Below are positions 22,218-34,154 of a stretch of DNA of 64,000 bases, piece by piece. The stretch spans positions 118,242,264 through 118,306,263 of the forward strand of contig JAVGWX010000003.1 of the NCBI GenBank assembly GCA_036924085.1. The letters are read 5' to 3'. A program made the translations under genes and the position numbers. The notes beneath the pieces are model-generated. The model worked only from the letters and a program-made list of their open reading frames with translations. It was not told the origin of the DNA and made no database searches. This stretch comes from Ariolimax columbianus (lineage: Eukaryota > Mollusca > Gastropoda > Stylommatophora > Arionidae). Position 1 is the first letter of the stretch. Every line of letters begins with the position of its first letter.

Positions 22218-23538
22218 TGTTTGTCTGTTTCCGTTTACAAGAAAAGCTCTCTTTCTGCTCTATACCAACCGCAATTCTTAGTAGGATACTGAACACAAAG
22301 TTCAATGTAGTTGACAAAATACGTGTTTCCTTTAGTTTTTTCTTGCTGTGTCATTGATAGAAGGCGTGTTGCTTGAACATCTTTCCTGTTTTTTTAAATG
22401 GTTTGATGTTTCTTGGCAACATAGTGTTTACATGTCTTCGTGAATGCCGTCTGCACTCGAATTAAGAGGCAGAATTACGTAAATTAACAGAATAACACAT
22501 TATGATGGTCAATGCTTCCTGAGCTAATGATTCAAAAACGAGATTGGTGATGCACCAAGGAGACGAAATAATGAGATTATAGATAACATACACACTTAAA
22601 TACTCGACAGGTCCACTGATACTAGATATTGTGCTACCGAAACCTGAAGTAAACGAAAGTGTAAAAGTTAAATATGTTATATAACAAGGTATGATAACAG
22701 AAGTTGTGATCTTAAAAGTTGTGATAATAGATGTCAAGATGCATAATGCTTTGATAACAAAAAGTAATGAGTTGGAGGTTTTTGCTTTCTCATCAATAGA
22801 CAGTGATGTTGTCATAGCAGGTGTGAATATATTTTTATGAAGTTTATGAGACACAACAAAGCTGCGTACTTGACTTGTATAGCGCATTTTATACAATTGT
22901 TGTATATTCTTCTGCTAAGATCTGGTTACTGAATCACGCTCGTTGGTCGCTGAAACATGGGGTCCCGTACCATGTTTAAGCATGTCCGTAAACCATGCCA
23001 TCATACTTTCTGTCCAATACCTGGTGTCTCTGACATATGTTGTTCAATCCTCTCTTGCAACAATGAAAGATTATCTGAAACGCGTTTCTCTTGTGTTTTT
23101 GTTATTTCTTCTTTTCACGTGCAGTTGCTCTGCTTTATTCTGTCATTCACACGAGGCCATAATTGTCTTAATCCATCCTTTTCTGTCTTTGTTGCTTTCT
23201 CGAACGTTTTAGTTTGTCTAGTGTCTAAGTTCTGCTATTCGTATTTATCTTTTGTAAATGTTTCTTTATCTAAGTTGTAGCCTTCAGTGTGTCACTTTAA
23301 ATCCAGAACTGTTACGACAGAGAAGATAAACAATATCGCATCAAGTTTTATTGTTTTGTTTTATATGTCCTCCATTGCAATCACATTTGTGTGTCTGTAG
23401 ATGTGCTTTATGCAGATTTTCTGTTTTGATCTTCCGGTGCAGACAGAAACTTGATACATTTAAAAAAAAAATAAGTAACTTGTTAAATGCTCACATCTAT
23501 TTAGGATTTGAATCCATGCGAATTCTCGTGAAGCCCTT
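22218..23538. other. Unassigned, weak minus-strand frames
   Basis: Minus-strand frames over 22950-23280 are charged (for example KKEEITKTQEKR-like) but are broken by stops, and no family is recognised. The frame at 22462-22896 is Ile/Thr/Ser-rich, and I take it as chance. Confidence 0.35.
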
Positions 23539-23724
23539 TCATATTGGTAAATCATTGAGTTGAGCTACTGTGGCGAAACATTCGGGAATCGCACGCAGAT
23601 TTTCAGCAGATTCTCCATCTAGTAATGTTTTCTCAACGTCTTTGTGTGCTGGTAGGCGCTCAAGAATATCAAGTGCAGACGTAACTACAACACTCCTTTC
23701 AACTAATTTAATAAAGATATTCAT
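23539..23724 (-). CDS. Unidentified short open frame
   Basis: The minus frame reads TSALDILERLPAHKDVEKTL and then ESAENLRAIPECF, a balanced, protein-like composition ending in a stop. I do not recognise the family and see no clear splice acceptor. It could be a last exon, a decayed element or chance. Confidence 0.22.
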   Translation of the reverse strand: MNIFIKLVERSVVVTSALDILERLPAHKDVEKTLLDGESAENLRAIPECFATVAQLNDLPI

Positions 23725-23734
23725 CAGCTCATTA

Positions 23735-24515
23735 GCTTATACGTCAATCATTATCATATGCAGCAACTCACTTAACTAAACATCATCACATTAGCTGATG
23801 AATCAACTCATTAACCAAGACACCAACTAATTAGCAGATACATCATAACATTAACTTATATATCAACTCATTAATCTCGATACGAACTCCCTAACCTAAA
23901 CATGAACTCATTGACTTAGCTATCGCTGGGCTAACCGGTTCACCAGATTATTAATCTAGACGTAAACTCGTTAATCGACTCATTAATCGATACATCAATT
24001 CATTAACAAACACATAATCTCATTAACTGATTCATCTACTTTTTAACAAAAACATCAACTCATTAACCAACACATAATCTCATTAACTGATTCATCTACT
24101 TTTTAACAAAAACATCAACTCATTAACCAATACATAATCGCATTAACTGATTCATCTACTTTTTAGCAAAAACATCAACTCATTAACCAACACATAATGT
24201 CTTTAACTGATTCATCTATTTTTTAACAAAAACATCAACTCATTAACCAACACATAATCTCATTAACTGATTCATCTACTTTTTAACAAAAAAATCAACT
24301 CATTAACTTAGAAACGAACTCACTAACCTAGACATCAACTCATTATTAACCAATACATTACATCATTAACCTATAAATCAATTAATTAACCTTGACATCA
24401 ACTCATTAATCCATACATCAACTCATTAACCTGTACATCACCTCATTAGCATAGGCATTAACTCATTAATCTTGACATCAACTCATTAACTTAGACATCT
24501 TTTCATTAACTGATT
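23735..24515. repeat. Degenerate CATCAACTCATTAAC array with a 60-bp core
   Basis: Units of about 17-25 bases built on CATCAACTCATTAACC fill the region. Between 24001 and 24300 five near-identical 60-bp units (ACATAATCTCATTAACTGAT within) mark a younger amplification. Confidence 0.92.
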
Positions 24516-25108
24516 CGTACTCTCTGTGTGACTGTGTCTCTGTCATGTGAAAGCACTCCCGGAAAACACTCGGAAACAATATTTTAATACAACACATTTG
24601 AATAACCGCTGACCTCAATCCCACATGAAGTTGATTGACATGCTGATGTCAGAAAGATGTTTATCACTGCATTACAAGTGGGCGACAAGGGGTTCTCTGC
24701 ACTAAAGTCAAACAGTCCTGACCCAAAAATATCCTTGTTCCCATTAAATTTGACCCATTTGGATCATTGTTATATATATTGCTGCCGACTGCTGATTATA
24801 ACAGGTAATCTCGGTGACCAAGTCGTGTTCGATTCGGTGAAGATTAGTCACCACGTCTCGACGGCAACACGGAGCCAAACTGACTGCAGTTTGATCTTCG
24901 TCTTTTCCTTGCAGTACATTATTTCTATCGCTTATCGCCGCTCGTAAAGACAAGGGTAACAGCCCTTTGCCAGGAAAAGATAACATAAACGTGTCGAAGC
25001 TGTTTGCCTAAAGGAGTTCACAGTTTGATAAGTTTACGCTATTTGCAATCTAGAATCTCACAATTGTCAGTTTAAATACTGATAATATAGTCCTGATGTT
25101 ATATAACG

Positions 25109-25109
<1 letters not shown>
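24516..25109. other. Unassigned
   Basis: No supported feature. Two overlapping frames at 24657-24986 on opposite strands do not resemble known proteins. Confidence 0.45.
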
Positions 25110-25157
<48 letters not shown>

Positions 25158-25185
25158 TCCCTCCTTCTCTCTCTCTCTCTACCTG
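25110..25185. repeat. (CT)n microsatellite
   Basis: CT run with single A and C interruptions. Confidence 0.96.
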
Positions 25186-26124
25186 ACTGCCTGCACACTT
25201 CTGTCTGTTTGTCTTTATATCGGTCTGTCTTTTTATCAGTCTCTTTGTCTGTCTGTGTGTCTGTCTCACCTAGTCATTAAATGCATGTTGACAACAAATC
25301 AATCATTTGTATTTTTGTGTTCACGCGAATCGATACCCGTCTACTTCATTATAACACACAATGAACAAGCAATCAGTGTATGTAATGACCTAACATTTAT
25401 CCACCTGCATGTAAATAGATTCACACGAGTAGCTCCCAGGCCAAACAGAATAAAGCGACTTTCTTTTACAGCATTTGATAAAATGGTTGTTCATGAGGAT
25501 GGCAACTTAACCATACAAAAACCATAGGTTCGAAACAGAACAGTAAACAACTGAATACAGTCTACACTAAAAGCTGATCGGACAATGCCAAATGCAGTTT
25601 TGAACCTATGCTCCACCATCTTGAGTCTTAGGAATTTGATGATAATGATGATGTATCTTGAAAAATAAAACGGTTATTGTTCCAAGTGTATTGCAGAAAA
25701 CAACTAATGATGTTTGTGTATGAGGTTAGCAGCCTCGTTATGTTATGCCGGCTGCTACAGAAACGATCTCTGCAAGCGATAATGACAGTGCCTATTAACA
25801 AATGGACTTCCTCAATGAGGATCAGGTGCAGTTGTTCACCTATGCTTGTTACAGTGCAAAAGGTGACACAACGAGGCACACACGTCGAAATGAACCAATA
25901 GACGCATAAATACACTGGTACGATTTATAGGGTTGAGGAATTAATACCGCTAGTCCCTGCAGTCGCACCATGCGGAACAGGGACGGTTTATATTTTACCT
26001 ACGATAAAAACAGAAAAACTAAACCTTACCGAAGTTTTCAGTGCGTGTTCTGGAAGTCAGAAAATTGACACCCATGCAACTCAGCCAGTGGTTCCAGGGG
26101 GAAGGAACAACTGTCCATAAAGAT
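25186..26124. other. Unassigned
   Basis: No element or frame I can support. Confidence 0.45.
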
Positions 26125-26435
26125 TTATCCATTAATATCCCCAGAATATGATTTATAAAGAGAAATCGCATTACAGACTCAAGGGTCATCTTTACAACGA
26201 AATGAGGATTGTGACAGATGACAGGTGCCCATGTGGGGAGCATACCATGACCGCGAAACACATCACACAAAACTGCATGCTTACACAGGAAGGGATAAAA
26301 CAATACTGGCCTTGCAAGACAGACATGAGAAAAAAGCTGTATGGAGATAAAACAGCCTTACAAACAACGTTGCACTTTTAAGAGAAACTGGGACTTTGAT
26401 CTGAGGATGAACGAAAAAGAAGAAGAAATAGAAAA
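26125..26435 (+). mobile_element. LINE family A 3' end
   Basis: The frame 26148-26378 has YRLKGHLYNEMRIVTDDRCP and then CGEHTMTAKHITQNC, the same Cys-rich tail as the copy at 1.9 kb, and RKKLYGDKTALQTT. A GAA-rich tail (AAAAGAAGAAGAAATAG) follows. It is 5' truncated. Confidence 0.85.
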
Positions 26436-26679
26436 ATCAGAACCGAAATAAAAATAAAATCAATTAAGTGTGTTGTCTTAGTTCATGATTGGTACATAAA
26501 CATAAATACTGAATAATCGTGCTGAAGACATAAATCACGCCTTGAAATGTTGAAAGACAAGATTTTGGTGCAAATCATTGAAACATGAGCAGTAATATAA
26601 ATAGGTTGTGTGTGCGTTTGGAATGAAACGATAACTTCCCAGATGGTGTCAAATTATAACATACGTTTTTTCTGATAAG

Positions 26680-26965
26680 TTGTTGTTGTTGTTGTCGAAG
26701 CTACTCGTGCTGAGATAAATTTACTCTAGCCGTACCTTTGTTAGCACGTTACAGTGGCTCTTCTTACCCACCGAGGAGTATTTTAAAAGGTAGATGGGGT
26801 CTTTCTTGGCTGTAGTGCAATGCGATCACCTCAGTAAGCTCACTGCTATGATAAATACAATATTGATCCTCACCTCGTTGGCCAAATTGACGTGATACCA
26901 GCCTATTTGCAGGGAGACCCACGAGGACGCGAGGTGGAGATCAATATGTTTCACCTGCCCTTGAC
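26680..26965 (-). mobile_element. S1-related SINE-like element, divergent subfamily, antisense
   Basis: GTTGTTGTTGTTGTC at the left is the (CAA)n tail seen in reverse. The body aligns with 15050-15345 (GGCTGTAGTGCAATG / GGCTGTAGTGTAATT; AAGCTCACTGCTATGATAA / AAGCTCACCGTTATGATAA). Confidence 0.78.
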
Positions 26966-27611
26966 GTTATTCTTGTCTCCCCTTCTGATATGTAAAGCGA
27001 CATGAGATTTGATCATAAACCATTTTAGAAGGAACGTTATACATCTAACGTAAAGGTTTATGTGACGTTCAAATATAAAATATAAAAAAGCGGACGAAAG
27101 AAAAGGTTCATACTATTAAGGCAAGAAAATTAAACGTGTGTGACATAATTCAATATAAAGACGCAGAGTCGGATCTCAGGTATCGATCACACGAGATAAA
27201 TGGCTTCTTTCCCTGGAACCCCCATCAGTAACCAAAAGAAATGTATAAAACTAAATGATACGCCGATTGGCAGGTTCCCATAGCTCCACCATTCTGACTA
27301 GAGACAGGGGCGGAAAGCACCCTCTTAGTATCGTTTCTGCAGAGGCGGCACCTTTTGTTGATGTATCAGCTCTAATTGCATTCTACATGAACCTTATATT
27401 TGATCTTTTGTTAAAAAAATAACATTTCAATGTTAATAATTTGATAACTTCTAAGGCAAGACGACTCCTACAACTGACAAAGAAGAAGTGAAACATTGTC
27501 AACAGTTGGTTTCATCAGTGTGGGTCTATGGCGTCCGTCTACTCAATTCAGTCCAGTTATCATCTCCACGTCTAAGGAAGGCCACACTGTATCTTTGCAG
27601 TTTGTAATCTG
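26966..27611. other. Unassigned
   Basis: No supported feature. Confidence 0.5.
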
Positions 27612-28624
27612 ATAGGCTTTCTTGTTATCCTTTGACTTAAAACGCTACTTACATCTTAGGCTTTCTTGTTATCCTTTGACTTAAAGCGCTACTTACATCT
27701 TAGGCTTTCTTGTTATCCTTTGACTTAAAACGCTACTTACATCTTAGGCTTTCTTGTTATCCGTTGACTTAAAACGATAGTTACATCTTAGGCTTCCTTG
27801 TTATCCTTTGACTTAAAACGCTACTTACATCTTAGGCTTTCTTGTTATCCTTTGACTTAAAGCGCTACTTACATCTTAGGCTTTCTTGTTATCCTTTGAC
27901 TTGAAACGCTACTTACATCTTAGGCTTTCTTGTTATCCTTTGACTTAAAACGCTACTTACATCTTAGGCTTTCTTGTTATCCTTTGACTTAAAACGCTAC
28001 TTACATCTTAGGCTTTCTTGTTATCCTTTGACTTAAAGCGCTACTTACATCTTAGGCTTTCTTGTTATCCTTTGACTTAAAGCGCTACTTACATCTTAGG
28101 CTTTCTTGTTATCCTTTGACTTAAAACGCTACTTACATCTTAGGCTTTCTTGTTATCCTTTGACTTAAAGCGCTACTTACATCTTAGGCTTTCTTGTTAT
28201 CCTTTGACTTAAAACGCTACTTACATCTTAGGCTTTCTTGTTATCCTTTGACTTAAAACGCTACTTACATCTTAGGCTTTCTTGTTATCCTTTGACTTAA
28301 AGCGCTACTTACATCTTAGGCGTTCTTGTTATCCTTTGACTTAAAACGCTACTTACATCTTAGGCTTTCTTGTTATCCTTTGACTTAAAGCGCTACTTAC
28401 ATCTTAGGCTTTCTGGTTATCCTTTGACTTAAAACGCTACTTACATCTTAGGCTTTCTTGTTATCCTTTGACTTAAAACGCTACTTACATCTTAGGCTTT
28501 CTTGTTATCCTTTGACTTAAAACGCTACTTACATCTTAGGCGTTCTTGTTATCCTTTGACTTAAAACGCTACTTACATCTTAGGCTTTCTTGTTATCCTT
28601 TGACTTAAAACGCTACTTACATCT
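27612..28624. repeat. 44-bp minisatellite, about 23 units
   Basis: The unit is TTAGGCTTTCTTGTTATCCT plus TTGACTTAAAACGCTACTTACATC. Two main variants, AAAACGC and AAAGCGC, alternate irregularly. Rarer variants such as GGCGTTC occur twice at a distance. Units are otherwise nearly identical. Confidence 0.98.
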
Positions 28625-28950
28625 GACGCATTTTCCCAAACTTTTGTTCCAATACGGTTTTCTGTCCGACGGAAGACAGTAAAGAATGTAAACACTTTGT
28701 CGCGTGAGTAAGACTTTATAGATCACTGATACGGATGGTGAAATTAGTTGGTGAATTCATTATTTACAACAAATTGATACAGAACATGCCACGGCCATTA
28801 GTATATAATGGATTACTTTGTGCATACTTTATGTAGTGGTACCACTGTGCTTCTTTAGAAGTCCCAGCGAATGACAACAAGCTGGAACTACGCTTGCTTG
28901 AAAAGCGAAATTATCAAAGATAGATAGAGAGATAGAAACAGAGTGGGAAA
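28625..28950. other. Unassigned
   Basis: No supported feature. Confidence 0.5.
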
Positions 28951-28951
28951 T

Positions 28952-29003
<52 letters not shown>
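28951..29003. repeat. (GA)n microsatellite
   Basis: GA run with one AAA interruption. Confidence 0.96.
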
Positions 29004-29499
29004 TAAGATTCTGAATTCCATAGTCTCCTTCTCTTTCTTACTTTTCTCCTTTCTGTCATTCTGTTCATCTTTCTTTTTTCTTTCTCTATTTCCTTATAAA
29101 TTACTTTCAGGGATTGATATTAAATTCTATATATGTGCACGTATGATAAAATCTCATCATTTATTAATATATTCTTGCTTATTCCATCTATTGTTAGAGT
29201 GGTATCATTTCCTGTGTAATCGACAGTTTATTCTAGAATGTTTACAATACTTTCCACTGTCTTTAACAACATTGGAAGTGTTTATAGCAGCACATCTGCT
29301 CTTCGCTGCAATATGAAACTACTCAGCATTTAATGTGTCAATATTTAATTCATTAAAAAAACACAATTTCAATTTGTGACTTTGCTAGTTATCATGATTA
29401 ACTTCTGATAATTAGTTTACCGTATATGTGTATCTATCTACCGTATCAGGTAACAATTTCTATTTCCAATAGTTTGCGCTTCTTTTGGACATCCTCTGA
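29004..29499. other. Unassigned AT-rich sequence
   Basis: No supported feature. Confidence 0.5.
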
Positions 29500-30403
29500 A
29501 TTTAGCAGCTAAAGACTGTACTATCTGTTCCAGGAAAAGTCGTTGCCCAAATACTTCTCTCTCACATCCAACTTTAGCAGAATAGAAATCAGCGTCCACA
29601 ACAAGCTGTCTGCACTGCCTGTCGTTCCACCATCTATGCCACTCATGCGCTTTGCCTTCTCGTGGAGATATTCTGGAATTTAAACCGCCCCCACTAAGTC
29701 GATAACGTTGTCTTCAACGCTACATGTGACTCCGTGGACAGGTCTGTCTTGTGAAAGGCCTTAAAACAAGTGGAAGTTCCAAGCACAGTGCAGCGGCTAA
29801 TCGAGCAGCAACACTGCAGCATTGGAACAATAAGTCCGTTGGGTCACAGTCTCATTTGAAGGTTCTCAACATCACCCGGTGTGGGACAGAGATGCATCCT
29901 TGCCCGGGTATTGTTCTGCCGCGCCATGAACTGGATTCTTGATGAACTGGAGATATACAGCCCAGGAGAACTCACCATTGGACAGCTAGGTATTACCAAC
30001 CTCGATTACGGAGATGTCATAGTTATACCAGGCTCCTATCGACATGTACTGATAAAACAACTGGAGCACATAGAAGACGGTGCATTTAGATTGTGCCTTC
30101 ACATCTCTTTGCGAAAACCAAGATATAAACTTTGGCTGGAACCCAAAACCGACAGGAAGTATTGTCGATGATAGCCATGTAAACTCCACTAAGGAATTGA
30201 TTGACCTGGACAGCAAACAAAACTCTGATGCACGAAGCCACAGGGACATCATTCGAAGCGTAGGTCTAGCCGCAACCTTTTTGAACGTCTACATAGTATT
30301 TGGAAGCAGCAGAGATTTTCACACCAAACATAGCACGAATTTACATTACCTATATCGTCCCCATTCTTCTGTACGGTTCGGAATTCTGAATTATTCACAA
30401 GAA
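29500..30403 (+). mobile_element. LINE RT C-terminal half, decayed
   Basis: Frames at 29881-30400 read VLFCRAMNWILDELEIYSPG, ITNLDYGDVIVIPG (at the place of the RT block DLDYADDI, with the catalytic pair changed) and NFGWNPKPTGSI. After a further frame change ARIYITYIVPILLYGSEF occurs, a strong LINE signature. Several stops and frame changes occur. The limit at 29500 is approximate. Confidence 0.72.
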
Positions 30404-30926
30404 CCAGCACAAAAATGAACTCGGTGATCTGGCAGACTCACTCGAACGCCTGTCGCAGTGCTTCAAAAAAAGCATAGTCCAGTGGAAACCAGCCCACTGC
30501 GACAATGCAGGCAACGAGGAGGAGGACAGACTCGCCAGAGAGGGAGGAATACTGCAGCAGAGTGATACAGAAATCAAATACAATGAGACTGAAGCATTCA
30601 TCAGGGTAACGTACAGTGCAAAATGAAAAAAAGACCACACTGGCCACATAGAAAACGATGCCTACCATCAACTCTCCAGACGAGACGAGGTGATCATTCT
30701 CCAGCTACGCACAGGTCACAACAGACTTAGATGCCATCTGTACTACAAGTTCAAGATTGGTACTACAGACCGTTGTGCCTGCGGCACAGCCCAAATGAAT
30801 GCAGAACATATTTTGCAGTCCTGTCCACTGTATACCGACAAAGAAGTAGCATTTGGCAACAGTCAGCATTTGCAACATTGCAACATACATTATAACAATA
30901 TTTACATTGGAAGATGTGGCTTTTAA
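30404..30926 (+). mobile_element. LINE family A-like RNase H to Cys-rich tail
   Basis: It starts abruptly with KNELGDLADSLERLSQC and continues SIVQWKPAHCDNAGNEEEDR (RNase H end). One stop follows in TYSAK*KKDHTGH, then RTGHNRLRCHLYYKFKIGTT and CACGTAQMNAEHILQSC. It matches LINE A copies but follows a different LINE without the sequence expected between them, so this is a junction of two elements. Confidence 0.82.
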
Positions 30927-31408
30927 TTTCACTGGAGTAATTATATCAGAAATCATCCAAAATACTCTTACGGCTTTTGCCTGTTTAGAAATTAAAATTA
31001 CACCCACTCCTTTTACACTCTCCTGAATATATTATCTTGCGTTCATCTGATATTATTTGGTCTAATTTCTTCTATTTCTCTGTGTATGGCTCCATGACAA
31101 GTACATGCAATTTGATCTTTTCCGTTTTGATGGTATCTAACTTTCCTGCAATCCATGTTGTTCTCACCATCAGACACGGAATGCGATTATATCAGCAGTG
31201 AAATATAAAAACATAGCTGTGACATGGCAACAGCTGGAAAAGAATGCACTGTAACACCATCGTGGGCAGGCACCATTTGAATTCAGGAAACCAAGGGATG
31301 AAAATGATGATCTGTTGATAAAAAGCAAATATACCCACATACTTGACAGTGACCTAGGGGTGTAAGTGTAACAAACTTAAAGTTGTGTGAGATTGTCAGA
31401 TTTTTTAA
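30927..31408. other. Unassigned, one weak frame
   Basis: Bases 31190-31368 read AVTWQQLEKNAL, stop, then PFEFRKPRDENDDLLIK in the same frame, followed by GTAAGT. It could be a decayed exon or an element fragment; the family is not recognised. Confidence 0.3.
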
Positions 31409-31421
31409 AATTGAGGTAATA

Positions 31422-31677
31422 TACAGACTGAGGGAGGTACCACCTATTCAATAAACTGAAGATAGGTGGCACTGACGAATGCACTTGTGGTACAGGGAAA
31501 ATGACCGCTGAACATCTGCTGCAAAATTGTCCGACATACGAGGACCAGAGAAAGCACATGTGGCCATCACCACTGGCAACACTAGACAAACTTTATGGCA
31601 GTGTTGACAGCTTCAGGATGACAGCTGCTTTCTTCGAACAAATTCAAGTTGACATCTGACAGCGTACGAAGGAGAAG
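31422..31677 (+). mobile_element. LINE family A, short 5'-truncated copy with target duplication
   Basis: It begins inside the HLFNKLKIGGTDEC coding stretch and keeps CTCGTGKMTAEHLLQNCPTY and KLYGSVDS. It ends with a short GAAGGAGAAG tail. AATTGAGGTAATA (31409-31421) and AATTGAGGTGATA (31678-31690) flank it, a 13-base duplication with one change. Confidence 0.9.
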
Positions 31678-31682
31678 AATTG

Positions 31683-31840
31683 AGGTGATACATTCCATTT
31701 ATCGTCACCTTTAGACAGCTACTCATTTTGCGATGTAAGGTGATGAATTCCCTATCTCGTCACCTTTATACAGCTACCCATTTTGTGATATAAGGGTATG
31801 AATTCCCTGTTTCGTCACCTTTAGACAACTGCACATGTAC
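31683..31840. repeat. ~57-bp tandem repeat, 3 units
   Basis: Units share TATCGTCACCTTTAGACAGCTAC and ATTTTGCGATGTAAGGTGAT-like blocks. The first unit overlaps the right target duplication of the LINE A copy, so the LINE may have landed at the edge of this array. Confidence 0.85.
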
Positions 31841-31911
31841 AGTTATGTAAATTGGGGTATGCTTGAACCAGGGCCCGAAGACTGTCCCTTTACTGTAAGA
31901 TACAAACATGT

Positions 31912-32530
31912 ACGAGGGTTGTTCAAGTTAAACCGGAACTTTCTTTGTTGCTGTTCTACCTGAATGGGTTATAGCATTTTTGAACTGCTAACAGTTATGG
32001 GCACGTGTGTCTTATTACTGCTAGGTGACCCGCTTGCCATGAGCCAGGCACGTAACCGTTAAACAAAATTGGTGAACATCACTGTTAGTGCTTGCATGGA
32101 ACATCGTGTTGTGTTGAAGTTTCTTGTGAAAGAAGGCGTCAAACCTGAGGAATCTTATAGAAGACTCCAGTCACAATACGGGCGATTTAGCACTCGTCCG
32201 CAGTGAGATATTTGAATTGTGTAAGCATTTTAGAGATGGCCGTACATTCGTGAGTAATTGTCCTGGCCGTATAGTGGCTGTCAACCCAGTACATCTCATA
32301 CGGCTCAGGCTCACCGCATTATGTGCCATCTGCAGCAACTTGACTGGGAGGTATTTTCCCATCCACCTTACCTCGCTCCAAGCGATTTCCACCTGTTTGG
32401 ACCCCTAAAAGAATTCCTGGGAGGTCAGCATTTTTGGACAAATTACAAAGTGAAACAGGATGTCCTGTATTGGTTCAGACATACTGACTGCGATATTGTA
32501 CCTTTCCAGGCAGTCTCAAATTCTGCTCCT
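31912..32530 (+). mobile_element. Second mariner, internally deleted
   Basis: It begins TACGAGGGTTGTTCAAGTTA, a typical mariner-like terminal repeat. The transposase start reads MEHRVVLKFLVKEGVKPEES and LQSQYG. KHFRDGRTF follows, and then the frame jumps to SHTAQAHRIMCHLQQLDWEV and YLAPSDFHLFGPLKEFLGG. About 180 residues between them, with the first two catalytic blocks, are missing. The right end is lost next to a (GA)n run. Confidence 0.88.
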
Positions 32531-32539
32531 GGGAATGCC

Positions 32540-32540
<1 letters not shown>

Positions 32541-32600
<60 letters not shown>
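32541..32600. repeat. (GA)n microsatellite
   Basis: GA run with one ATA interruption, at the broken right end of the mariner copy. Confidence 0.96.
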
Positions 32601-32854
32601 TGGGTAGAGAGCTTTGTGGAAAGGACAGGGCAATCAAGACGTAAAACACACAACCAAGCCTACAGTGATGTAAAAGTACAGGTGATTCTGTTCTGTTGGG
32701 AACCAATATCACGTCACTCCAAGCAAACCGGTAGGTGCTCTATTTTCTCTCAGTAAGGGACCAAGAGTGAGGAGATTGATTGCTCCGGTGCATGCTGGTT
32801 CTACATACTCCTACAACGTTCTCTCCGACGCCTCTACCTTTTCTTACCATGTTT

Positions 32855-33535
32855 TGATGTCTTCTTCGCCATCATCATTTTCTTAGACGTTCGTTCTGAA
32901 AGTTACGTTTTGTTTCGTTGTTTCGTAGTTTACAGCGTGGCTGCGATATCTACGCATCTACACATTCGATTTCAACAGCGCACATTTGTGGGACCAGCTT
33001 TGCCTTCCCTTTTCGATCCCTATTCTCTCAGTCAGACTGCTCGAAAGCGGTCAGTTTTCAGGGCCGCCACATGGAGGTGGAATAGATTCGCTGATCCCGA
33101 CCAGCTATGATGCGCTGACCGCTGTCCTCTTGAACACTGGGTCTTCTATTTTATTTTTTAAGTTCTTTAGATTGCAGATTCATGTTAACTTCCAAGTGGT
33201 GGTCATTGATCGACCTTAGAATGCCAACCTTATCCGTATCTAAAATCCCCACCTGGGTGTCATCAATGCGAGGAGGTCAGCTACTTCGTTTAATGAACCC
33301 CAGCATGACCAGGAATCTGTACGGCTTCTGTGTTTGATATCCACCTCTGAATTTAGCAAGTCCTTATGTACCGTACCTTCTAAAAACAAGTATAACGTGT
33401 CCGAAACGATGGTTGCCCTAGTTAATGAGGTCTTAGTTCTGTTCAGTTCAAGTGCCATCACCTCATCGAAGGTCTGTTGCATTGGATCTCAAGTGTACTT
33501 TATCTCTTTCCGTAATCATACAATCTGATATTTTC
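32855..33535 (-). mobile_element. LINE family B, RNase H to 3' end, antisense
   Basis: The minus frame 33240-33482 has EVMALELNRTKTS and ATIVSDTLYLFLEG, matching the AEVxAL ... VVxxTDSxxxLxAL region of RNase H, then SWSCWGSLNEVADLLA (the GHAGVxGNxxADxLA end, frame-damaged). The 3' segment 32860-33120 matches those at 0.7 and 21.8 kb. The empty counterpart of the 1.55 kb nested insertion is visible at 33203-33222 (CATTGATCGACCTTAGAATG). Confidence 0.75.
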
Positions 33536-33559
33536 CGTCCACTTATAACAGTGTCTGCC

Positions 33560-33840
33560 TCTTAGACGACTGGCTGCCACCCAAATCTCAAATATGGTCT
33601 TCAACAAGGCGGTATGCTTTGTTATATGGTCAATATATTAGCTGTTTAACCTTGATGTCAGTCATTAATTCTCTTTTTATCCCCAACGTTTTCAATACCT
33701 CCACATTTGTTTTCTTCTCTTTACATGACATGCGACTCAGTTTTCTGTATATCCAGATTTCGAATTCTTCAAACTATTATCCAACTTGTTATTCAGTGTT
33801 ACAGATGTCTTAGAGAACAACCTCAATGATATAATCAGTG
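33560..33840 (-). mobile_element. LINE (D type) C-terminal fragment, antisense
   Basis: On the minus strand FEEFEIWIYRKLSRMSCKEK and then TNVEVLKTLGIKRELMTDIK match the FEMWIYRRMLKISW ... VTNEEVL region after the RT core. It abuts the LINE B copy, so one element lies in or beside the other. Confidence 0.7.
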
Positions 33841-34154
33841 TGTCAATCTTCATTCTCCTTCTGAAAGTTATGAACTAGGCACCGCTCCGGTCGGCCGTGA
33901 TCCTACTCTCACTCTAGCAGGGAACACCCTGTTTTTTTACCCCTACTGCATAGCCATGGCCAGTATAGCACAGATCAATTGATACACACAACAGCATTAT
34001 CTTCTGGAGAAGGATTACTAATCGGCTGCTACACATTGACTTTCACTTTCCCATCATACATCTTTCTTCGGTCCCTGCTAACAGCAACGAGAAGATGAAA
34101 GAATTGGCAATTCATGAATACAAAAAGTAGGTAGTATATCCTTTGGAGAACGTC

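Noticed and set aside
22462..22896. 144-codon minus frame resembling a membrane protein
   Set aside because: Composition is Ile/Thr/Ser-rich with short direct repeats in the DNA (AAAAGTTGTGATAA-like). No family, splice site or conserved motif is seen.
27612..28624. Regular direct repeats resembling a CRISPR array
   Set aside because: There are no unique spacers; units are head to tail with no variable part, and the context is an animal genome.
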